Source: Microcaldota archaeon (GTDB lineage: Archaea > Micrarchaeota > Micrarchaeia > Norongarragalinales > UBA8480). Taken from it: DNA of 8,108 nucleotides. The notes under the pieces are model-generated. The model ran no database searches. It had not been told where the DNA came from and was given only the letters and a program-made list of their open reading frames with translations. The translations under genes were made by a program, and so were the position numbers. Numbering within the stretch: the stretch's first letter is position 1; each line of letters starts with the position of its first letter. The stretch spans positions 1 through 8,108 of the forward strand of contig JAHFHN010000032.1 in NCBI GenBank assembly GCA_023246885.1, given 5' to 3'. Shown piece by piece: positions 1-5,647 of this stretch.

Positions 1-1170
1 TTTTTAAAACAAGGCAATGCCGATGGTGGGCTCATAAACGAAGAAAAAACAATTTACATAAATTATCACAAGCTACTTGACGCATTAAAAGAACATAAAA
101 TAGTTTATTTTGCAGATGGATTACTAGAAGTAAAAGTTGACGAAGTACACAAAGACAAAGCAAGCGCAAAAGTTATAACCGGCGGAAAAATAAGCAACCA
201 CAAAGGAGTAAACATACCGCATTTAGAATGGGATTTACCTGCAATTGGACCAAAAGACGTAAAGGATATACACTGGGGCATAGCACACAACGTCGATTAT
301 ATTGCGCAGAGTTTTGTACGCAATGCAAACGACGTACGTCAATTAAAAAAAATGTTGGAAGACGAAGGCGCTAGCCACATTAAAGTAATTGCAAAAATTG
401 AAGAATATCCCGCTGTGCAGAACATTGACGAAATTATCGAAGTTGCGGATGGCATAATGGTTGCACGCGGGGATTTAGGCGTACAAATACACATTGAACA
501 AGTCCCTACAGTTCAAAAAATGATCATAAAAAAATGCAACAAAGCTGCTAAACCAGTAATTACAGCTACTCAAATGCTTGAATCAATGACAACTGCGCCC
601 TTTCCAACTCGAGCAGAGGTTACTGATGTTGCAAATGCAATACTCGATGGTTCAGACGCAGTTATGTTATCCGGAGAAACGTCGGTTGGAAAGTACCCAA
701 TAAAAGTTATTCAAATGATGGCTAAAATCAGCCAACAAACTGAAGATAAAGTATTGAAGTACAATAGGTTTGACAAATATCCTATTGAAAGTGAATTAAC
801 TAAACCAGCTAATGTTACACTCGCAATTGCAAATTCAGCGTGTAAAATAGCGCTCGAAGTAAAAGCAACTGCAATAATTGCCTACACTGAAACAGGCAGA
901 ACACCAGAATGTTTAAGCCGAATAAGACCGAACATGCCAATAATAGGTATAACTGACGAAGTGAGAACCGCAAGGCGAATGTGCCTATACGGCGGAGTTA
1001 TTCCACTAGTGTTAAACGAGCATAACAAACTTGACGAAGTGTTAAGACAAGCTACTGACGCCGCACAACAGACTAAGTTAGTGAAAAAAGGAGACTTAGT
1101 AGTTGTTGTAACCGGATTGCCATTTGGAAAAAGTGGAGAAACTAATTTAATAAAAGTACAAACAGTGTAA
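1..1170 (+). CDS. pyk: Pyruvate kinase, 5' end cut by window edge
   Basis: Pyruvate kinase converts phosphoenolpyruvate and ADP to pyruvate and ATP, the last step of glycolysis, in the cytoplasm. Frame 1 is open from base 1 to the TAA at 1168-1170, giving 389 residues; the family is usually about 470-480, so roughly 85 N-terminal residues (including the first strands of the barrel) lie outside the window. The fragment opens in the B (lid) domain and re-enters the barrel at the KGVNIP motif. Visible hallmarks are AKIE (catalytic Lys, residue 132 of the fragment, and metal-binding Glu134), VARGDLGV (metal-binding Asp158), TATQMLESM, PTRAEVTDVANA and the DAVMLSGET block, followed by the C-terminal alpha/beta domain. 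One small oddity is Gln162 after RGDLGV where most members have Glu. The MscS gene begins 7 nt after the stop, suggesting co-transcription. Identification is secure; the cation dependence cannot be judged because that residue lies in the missing part. Confidence 0.97.
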   Translation, partial: FLKQGNADGGLINEEKTIYINYHKLLDALKEHKIVYFADGLLEVKVDEVHKDKASAKVITGGKISNHKGVNIPHLEWDLPAIGPKDVKDIHWGIAHNVDYIAQSFVRNANDVRQLKKMLEDEGASHIKVIAKIEEYPAVQNIDEIIEVADGIMVARGDLGVQIHIEQVPTVQKMIIKKCNKAAKPVITATQMLESMTTAPFPTRAEVTDVANAILDGSDAVMLSGETSVGKYPIKVIQMMAKISQQTEDKVLKYNRFDKYPIESELTKPANVTLAIANSACKIALEVKATAIIAYTETGRTPECLSRIRPNMPIIGITDEVRTARRMCLYGGVIPLVLNEHNKLDEVLRQATDAAQQTKLVKKGDLVVVVTGLPFGKSGETNLIKVQTV

Positions 1171-1177
1171 GAAAATT

Positions 1178-2257
1178 ATGGTTGATTTAAGTTTACTTGA
1201 AAACCTTGCAGTTACTTTCGGGTTTTTAATCGGAGCAATAATAGTATCTGAAGTTTTCTTATTCGTGTTAGAAAAAATAATTCAACCACTAACAACAAAA
1301 ACTAAAACCACTCTTGACGATCGGCTAATTAATTCAATTAAAACTCCAGTGCGATTATTAGGCATAATTCTAGGAGCATATTTTACAATTAAACCAATTT
1401 ACCCAAATTACTTAGTACTTGGGCATAATTCAGAATTTTGGCTAGTAACTCTACTTATTCTTTGGGCCGCAATTTTAATCTCTAATTTAATAAACGCAAT
1501 CATATTGTGGTATTACAAGGATCTAACCGTAGATTCAACATTAAAAAGCAAAGTTGGAATAAGCCACGACTTTGCGCCAATGTTAAGCAGAATACTAAAA
1601 ATTTTAATTTATACTATAGGCATAATAATCGTACTCGATCGGTTTGGCATTGAAATTACCCCCCTGATAACCGCACTGGGTATTGGTGGCCTTGCGGTTG
1701 CATTGGCGTTGAAAGATACGCTTGCCAACTTCTTTGCAGGCTTATACTTGCTTAGCGACAAGCCAATAAAAATTGGCGAATACATTTCAATTGACAGTGA
1801 ACAATCCCCAATAAAGGGATTTGTAGAAGAAGTCGGCTGGCGTACAACCCGCATACGCACACGCGGTAACTTCACATATTATATTCCAAATGAAAAAATA
1901 ACGCTCAACAATATAGTTAATTACTCGCGCGGAGAAGGAAACAACTGGAAAGGCGCAAACGTATCAATTGGCGTTGACTATAACTGCAACGTGAAAAAAG
2001 TCAAACAAACACTCACAAACGCAGTGAAAAAAGTACAAGAAAAAAGCGAATTTATAGACAAAAGCTTCGAACCGTTTGTGCGCGTTAATGAATTCGCCGA
2101 CTCGGCAATTGTGTTCAAAGTATTTTACCGCGTAAACAACTTTTTTGAATCAGAAGACGCAGCAACTGAAATACGCGAACAAATAATAGAAGACTTCCGC
2201 AAAGCCAAGATAAATATCCCATTCCCAACACGCACAGTTAAAATACAAAAACACTGA
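1178..2257 (+). CDS. MscS-family mechanosensitive ion channel
   Basis: This 359-residue membrane protein belongs to the small-conductance mechanosensitive channel family, which opens under membrane tension to release solutes during hypo-osmotic shock. Hydrophobic segments lie at about residues 9-31, 57-74, 86-113, 136-158 and 161-192, so five membrane helices are likely, two more than E. coli MscS. The last is the pore helix with the diagnostic small-residue pattern LGIGGLAVALALKDTLANFF (residues 167-186). It is followed by the beta domain (about 193-250, with KIGEY and VEEVGWRTTRIRT) and the alpha/beta C-terminal domain. The ATG is 7 nt after the pyruvate kinase stop, no ribosome-binding motif is obvious, and the gene is probably read from the upstream promoter. 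The family assignment is strong; gating threshold and ion preference cannot be read from sequence. Confidence 0.95.
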   Translation: MVDLSLLENLAVTFGFLIGAIIVSEVFLFVLEKIIQPLTTKTKTTLDDRLINSIKTPVRLLGIILGAYFTIKPIYPNYLVLGHNSEFWLVTLLILWAAILISNLINAIILWYYKDLTVDSTLKSKVGISHDFAPMLSRILKILIYTIGIIIVLDRFGIEITPLITALGIGGLAVALALKDTLANFFAGLYLLSDKPIKIGEYISIDSEQSPIKGFVEEVGWRTTRIRTRGNFTYYIPNEKITLNNIVNYSRGEGNNWKGANVSIGVDYNCNVKKVKQTLTNAVKKVQEKSEFIDKSFEPFVRVNEFADSAIVFKVFYRVNNFFESEDAATEIREQIIEDFRKAKINIPFPTRTVKIQKH

Positions 2258-2288
2258 ATTAAGTAGAATAATTCACCGGCATAAAACG

Positions 2289-2295
2289 TTTTTAA
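2289..2295 (+). promoter_or_regulatory. Candidate TATA box for the small basic protein gene
   Basis: The heptamer TTTTTAA, preceded by an A-rich stretch that could serve as BRE, is centred 27 nt before the ATG at 2319. That is the spacing expected if transcription starts at or next to the start codon (leaderless mRNA). No Shine-Dalgarno motif precedes the ATG. Confidence 0.55.
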
Positions 2296-2318
2296 GCTTC
2301 TAGTGAGATATAAAATAC

Positions 2319-2627
2319 ATGCAACTGTTTGGAATTGCAAAAGGAGCTAGGAATTTCATTGCATTAGAAACGTCAAGGGCAACCTTGCGTGGAAACGAAG
2401 AGCGAACAAGGCATTTAACCGACGGAGTTACAGCCGCAACTGAACAAAGAAAAACACAGCTAAAGCAAATAGCTTTACGTGGCTCAATGCATGAAATACG
2501 CAAACCGAGTCCTTATCCAAGTCAACCAAATAAAATTGCCGTACAGCGAATGGCTGGGATTTTAGAGCGAATTGATCTCGCTAGAAGAAAAGGAACTCCG
2601 TTGGCGCAAGCGTTTGGAAGAAAATAG
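2319..2627 (+). CDS. Small basic protein of unknown function
   Basis: I do not recognise this 102-residue protein. It is strongly basic, with about 20 Lys/Arg, and is probably mostly helical in its first half (about residues 8-52, rich in Ala, Arg, Glu, Thr and Gln). A Pro-rich break follows (RKPSPYPSQP, about 61-70), then a second predicted helix (about 72-91) and the basic end AFGRK. There are no membrane segments, no signal peptide and no cysteines. The ATG was chosen because a TATA-like box is centred exactly 27 nt upstream and because it begins the open frame after the MscS stop. It lies 61 nt after the MscS gene and 37 nt before dcd, on the same strand. The charge would suit binding to nucleic acid or the ribosome, but this is only inference. 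The opposite-strand frames here look like shadows. Confidence 0.65.
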   Translation: MQLFGIAKGARNFIALETSRATLRGNEERTRHLTDGVTAATEQRKTQLKQIALRGSMHEIRKPSPYPSQPNKIAVQRMAGILERIDLARRKGTPLAQAFGRK

Positions 2628-2633
2628 AAAAAT

Positions 2634-2640
2634 GAATATA
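2634..2640 (+). promoter_or_regulatory. Candidate TATA box for dcd
   Basis: GAATATA lies in the 37-nt gap between the small basic gene and dcd and is centred 27-28 nt upstream of the dcd ATG, again the leaderless spacing. An A-rich stretch just upstream could be the BRE. It is a weak box by itself; the support comes from repeated spacing across the window. Confidence 0.45.
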
Positions 2641-2664
2641 GGTTAATTTGTAGTTGATAATTGT

Positions 2665-3237
2665 ATGATTTTAAGTGATAAAACTTTAAGAGAAGAAATT
2701 CAAAAAGGTAACTTAATTGTAAAGCCTTTTGACCCCGAAATGGTTCAGCCAGCGAGTATTGACTTACGCCTAGCAAATGAATTTCGCGTGTTCAAGCACG
2801 TTAACTACGGTTTGATTGACGTGAAAAAAGATTTTGGCGAATACACTGAACTAATGACGATTTCAGATGAAGAAAAGTTTGTTTTACATCCAGATGAATT
2901 TGTGCTTGGCTCTACACGCGAATGGGTTGAAGTTCCTGGCAATTTAGTTGGAAGAATTGAAGGTAAAAGCTCCCTTGGTAGGCTGGGAGTAATTGTCCAC
3001 GCAACAGCGGGTTTCGTTGACCCCGGGTGGAAAGGGAAATTAACACTAGAGATAAGCAACGTGGGCAAGATTCCAATTGCACTTTATCCTGGAATGAAAA
3101 TCGCGCAGTTTTCCGTAATGCAATTAACAACGCCAGCGGATACGCTTTATGGTGACAAGAAGCTAGGAAGTAAATACCTTGGACAAGAAGGGCCAATGGA
3201 AAGTAAAATGCACAAAAACTTCCACCCACAAGAGTGA
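2665..3237 (+). CDS. dcd: dCTP deaminase, probably bifunctional (dUMP-forming)
   Basis: The enzyme deaminates dCTP and, in the bifunctional subgroup, also hydrolyses the resulting dUTP to dUMP and pyrophosphate, feeding thymidylate synthesis and keeping dUTP low. The product is 190 residues, full length for the family. Visible features are the N-terminal MILSDKTLREEI, QPASIDLRL (29-36), EGKSSLGRLG (99-108), the turn TAGFVDPG (114-121), LTLEISN with the catalytic Glu129, and the C-terminal GSKYLGQEGP lid segment. The turn is informative: monofunctional E. coli-type Dcd has TAHRIDPG, while the bifunctional enzymes of Mycobacterium tuberculosis and Methanocaldococcus have TAG followed by an aromatic residue. 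Overall it resembles the mycobacterial protein in length and motifs. The family is certain; bifunctionality is inference from that motif. The gene ends 26 nt from a convergent gene. Confidence 0.95.
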   Translation: MILSDKTLREEIQKGNLIVKPFDPEMVQPASIDLRLANEFRVFKHVNYGLIDVKKDFGEYTELMTISDEEKFVLHPDEFVLGSTREWVEVPGNLVGRIEGKSSLGRLGVIVHATAGFVDPGWKGKLTLEISNVGKIPIALYPGMKIAQFSVMQLTTPADTLYGDKKLGSKYLGQEGPMESKMHKNFHPQE

Positions 3238-3266
3238 AAAACACAAAAAATAAAACGCAAGTTTTA
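3238..3266 (-). terminator. Hairpin plus T-tract at a convergent junction
   Basis: A perfect 6-bp inverted repeat, TAAAAC and GTTTTA around a 4-nt loop, occupies 3251-3266 and overlaps the stop codon of the minus-strand surface-protein gene. Read on the minus strand it is followed at once by six T, then GTGTTTTT, which looks like an intrinsic terminator and also satisfies the T-rich signal used by archaeal RNA polymerase. On the plus strand the same hairpin, with a GCAA loop, follows dcd but only shorter T-tracts come after it, so it may also help end the dcd transcript. Confidence 0.6.
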
Positions 3267-5438
3267 TGCTAGTTTTAGGAATTTTAAGAGTGGTAGGATT
3301 GTTAGATTAAACGCTGCGATGAGAATTCCGATTAATTGATCAATTAACCCAGTTGGTTTTACGCTTTTCAAATCATTAGCAGTTTCATCTGTAGACGACG
3401 TTGAGCCAGGGGAAGTAGTTGAAGTAACTTCTTCGGTTGTTTTGATTTCTTCGTCGGGTACAATTGTAGCATTTGACGCATTAAGTTGGCTATTGTTAAC
3501 TAGCACTGCTGACTGGCTTGAAGAACCACCCTGGTCCACAAACCTTGAAGCAGTTGCTTGAAGCGTAATCACGAGACTTTTAACACCAGCAAACTCACCT
3601 TGCGGCATACTGAAAGTCGAAGTACTCGTATCAAAGCTAGTTCTAGAAACCGTTACAGCATGCGGCGTGTGGTTCAAGAATGTTTTAGCTGTGTTTTGGC
3701 CGAGAAAAACAAAAGTAGTCAAGTTGAAAAGCACTTGACCACTGGAATTCAACGCTGGCGCCAAAATTCCAGTCGTACTATTCGAAATTGAAACAACCGC
3801 ACCATTTTCAATGCCGTTGCCGCTTGAACTGTTTAAAACTTGCAAGTAAACCGGATGAATAACAGACAAATTAGAATACGTATTCGTCACATCTACAGAC
3901 GAATTAGAATAATTCGCAGTATTATTAAAAGCAGTTAAATTTGAATTCTGCATGTAAAACTGAGAGCGCTTAATATTAGTTAAGTTTGAATTGGAAAACT
4001 GATTACCAAAACTCGAAGACCATGAACTAGCATTAGTTACATTGAAGAATATGTTGTCAGAAAGATTTGAGTTATTCGCACTATGCATATAAAACGCTTC
4101 GCCAATGACCGTGCCTTGGCCGGTGAAATTATTCCCACGAACAACGCAATAATTAGTGTATTGTAAATCCATAGCGCGTCCACTAGAATTACCTGAAGTA
4201 GTAACAGTAAAGTTGTTGTTAGTAAGAGTCCCATAATTAATTGGACTTTCACCCTCCATTAATACTGACCTTATAATCTGGTTTACAAAAGTGTTCCGGT
4301 CAATGAAATAATTATCTCCGGCAGAAAAAAGCACAGACACGTTGGAACCAATAAACGTATTACTAGTTATATTTTGATAAGTAGCATTGTTTCCCACATA
4401 AATTGCCATTGTAAAGTTGAGAAAAGTGTTTCTGAAGTAAGTGTTGTTAGACTGGTTTGAATTCACTCCAATTAAACCCCCGCCTTGAGATAGCGGAGTA
4501 GTAGCTTGTAGTAAACGGTCGTCAAAGAAGTAATTATCCGAAATCTCATTTCCAAGCTCCGGAAGACCTGAGGATGAAAATATATAGAAGCCAAAACAAG
4601 ATCCACTGTAGCAATTTATTCTGGTTAAATTGTTGCCTGAAACATTTGAACGCGAAGTAGCCTCCATTAAAATAGCAGAGCGATTTGAATTAGTGAAATT
4701 ATTTCGTATAATAGTCAAATTAGTGGAATTTGACACATATATGTCCGCGCCGTTGTTGATACTTGAAGAGTTACGGTAACTGAAATTGTTGAACTCAAAC
4801 CATGAGTGATTCAGTGAACCAAGTCCACTAGGCAAAGTTTGAAAAATCTGGCTAGATCCGTTATAGAAAGTATTGCCAGATATGTTCAAGTAAGACAAGT
4901 GAGAACTGTTAAGCAAAATTCCATAAAAAGTAGAGTTGAAAAAAGTCATTTTGTTAATCGTTAACCCAGTACTATAATTCGTGCCATTTATAGTGGCGTT
5001 TACTAATATGCTACTGCCACCCGCGCCAACGTCGGTTACTTTTCCATTTTCAATTGTCACGTTGAAGAACCGATCATTTCCAGTTGAACTGTTTATCAAA
5101 ATAATTGGAGTATCAGGTGCATTATCTGCAATGTGGCCGTAAATCGTTATGCCGTTTAAACTTACTACCGTATTATTCGCGTTTATCACGATGCATGGTT
5201 TTCCAGCGGGCGGAAGAAAAGCAGCGGCGGTTGTATTAGTGAAGGAGAAGTTGCCACTCGTAGTTATTACTAATGGAGCAAACGTAGAATTACAGGCCAG
5301 GGAATTGTTTGAGCCGCCTGCTGCGCTGCCGGCAAAGTCAGTGGCGGTAACGGTTATCCCGTGAACAAGTGAAACAGACAAAAACAGAACAAAAATGGAT
5401 TGGAATAAGACTTTGAAATTAAGCATAATAAATTTCAT
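3264..5438 (-). CDS. Secreted, membrane-anchored beta-helix surface protein, sequon-rich
   Basis: This is a large exported protein, 724 residues from the chosen ATG. It starts with a signal peptide (MKF, then a hydrophobic core ending SLVHG at about residue 27). A right-handed parallel beta-helix region of NosD/PbH1 type follows at about 70-500, with many coils of the N-x-F kind (GNTFYN, NNFSYRN, RNNFTN, DNYFFD, RNTFLN, SNTFIG, GNNFTG). Then come a beta-sandwich-like segment at about 525-635, a Thr/Ser/Glu-rich stalk at about 660-690, and a final hydrophobic helix with a Lys-containing end, an anchor. I count about 50 N-x-S/T sequons, so heavy N-glycosylation by the archaeal AglB system is likely. 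Specific ligand or enzymatic activity is not evident. The frame extends upstream to an ATG at 5498, but a TATA-like box lies inside that extension (5458-5464) and the signal peptide is best formed from 5438 or 5426. The start is therefore uncertain within these three. Confidence 0.88.
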   Translation of the reverse strand: MKFIMLNFKVLFQSIFVLFLSVSLVHGITVTATDFAGSAAGGSNNSLACNSTFAPLVITTSGNFSFTNTTAAAFLPPAGKPCIVINANNTVVSLNGITIYGHIADNAPDTPIILINSSTGNDRFFNVTIENGKVTDVGAGGSSILVNATINGTNYSTGLTINKMTFFNSTFYGILLNSSHLSYLNISGNTFYNGSSQIFQTLPSGLGSLNHSWFEFNNFSYRNSSSINNGADIYVSNSTNLTIIRNNFTNSNRSAILMEATSRSNVSGNNLTRINCYSGSCFGFYIFSSSGLPELGNEISDNYFFDDRLLQATTPLSQGGGLIGVNSNQSNNTYFRNTFLNFTMAIYVGNNATYQNITSNTFIGSNVSVLFSAGDNYFIDRNTFVNQIIRSVLMEGESPINYGTLTNNNFTVTTSGNSSGRAMDLQYTNYCVVRGNNFTGQGTVIGEAFYMHSANNSNLSDNIFFNVTNASSWSSSFGNQFSNSNLTNIKRSQFYMQNSNLTAFNNTANYSNSSVDVTNTYSNLSVIHPVYLQVLNSSSGNGIENGAVVSISNSTTGILAPALNSSGQVLFNLTTFVFLGQNTAKTFLNHTPHAVTVSRTSFDTSTSTFSMPQGEFAGVKSLVITLQATASRFVDQGGSSSQSAVLVNNSQLNASNATIVPDEEIKTTEEVTSTTSPGSTSSTDETANDLKSVKPTGLIDQLIGILIAAFNLTILPLLKFLKLA

Positions 5439-5457
5439 ATATCGAACTGCAAAGAAG

Positions 5458-5464
5458 TATAAAA
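5458..5464 (-). promoter_or_regulatory. Candidate TATA box for the surface-protein gene
   Basis: Read on the minus strand this is TTTTATA, centred 23 nt before the ATG at 5438 and 35 nt before the ATG at 5426. It supports initiation at one of those codons and not at the far-upstream ATG at 5498. A competing AT-rich box (AATATTTTTT, 5530-5521) is centred about 28 nt before 5498, so the longer form is not excluded. Confidence 0.45.
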
Positions 5465-5532
5465 GCGCGCGGGTGTGCTTTTCGAACTCAAGACGCATAA
5501 AACAGCTAGAAGAAAAGTGGAAAAAATATTAG

Positions 5533-5546
5533 AAAAATTAAAAAAA
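5533..5546 (-). terminator. T-rich terminator of the box C/D sRNA
   Basis: On the minus strand, starting 9 nt after the box D of the sRNA, there are seven T, two A and five T. Such T-tracts are sufficient for archaeal RNA polymerase termination without a hairpin. It would also stop read-through from the antiporter gene into the surface-protein gene. Confidence 0.6.
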
Positions 5547-5552
5547 CAATTT

Positions 5553-5610
5553 ATATCAGACGCTATCAACTTCATCACGAAATCAGAGGTTGTTCAGGTT
5601 CATCACGTGA
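5553..5610 (-). ncRNA. Archaeal box C/D guide sRNA (double guide)
   Basis: Read on the minus strand, this stretch has all four elements of a box C/D sRNA with perfect consensus. Box C is GTGATGA (5606-5600), box D' is CTGA (5586-5583), box C' is GTGATGA (5578-5572) and box D is CTGA (5559-5556). The C-to-D' guide is 13 nt (5599-5587), the D'-to-C' linker is 4 nt, and the C'-to-D guide is 12 nt (5571-5560); these are the tight spacings typical of archaea. Such RNAs bind L7Ae, Nop5 and fibrillarin and direct 2'-O-methylation of the target base paired to the fifth guide nucleotide upstream of box D or D'. Both predicted target bases are U: the fifth base of ACGCUAUCAACU (box D guide) and of AGGUUGUUCAGGU (box D' guide). 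A TATA-like box 26 nt upstream and a T-rich tract downstream frame it as its own gene, just after the antiporter stop. Exact ends are estimates, and no clear terminal stem is visible. Confidence 0.92.
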
Positions 5611-5630
5611 TGATTACAAGGGAATTCGGC

Positions 5631-5640
5631 TAATTTAATA
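5631..5640 (-). promoter_or_regulatory. Candidate TATA box of the box C/D sRNA gene
   Basis: On the minus strand this reads TATTAAATTA, centred near 5636. A start site about 26 nt downstream would be near 5610, only a few nucleotides before box C at 5606, as expected for a minimal C/D sRNA. The box sits in the 3' flank of the antiporter gene, whose stop is at 5650-5648, so the sRNA can be made independently, by processing of antiporter read-through, or both. Confidence 0.6.
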
Positions 5641-5647
5641 CGCTTGG

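Noticed and set aside
105..290. 61-residue minus-strand frame near the window start
   Set aside because: It overlaps the pyruvate kinase frame, whose B-domain and KGVNIP motif run through this region; the true gene is open from base 1.
2912..3244. 110-residue minus-strand frame opposite dcd
   Set aside because: It is a shadow of the well-conserved dcd gene, with no promoter-like box and no recognisable domain.
5475..5492. Possible tRNA T-loop (GTTCGAAA on the minus strand)
   Set aside because: The flanking bases do not form a 5-bp T stem, and no anticodon or acceptor arm can be found around it.
5439..5498. N-terminal extension of the surface protein to the ATG at 5498
   Set aside because: It would place 20 residues before the signal peptide and would contain the best TATA-like box; kept only as an alternative start.
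5607..5613. Box C-like GTGATGA on the plus strand (right half of the palindrome)
   Set aside because: No CTGA follows within sRNA range on the plus strand; the minus strand has the full set of boxes.
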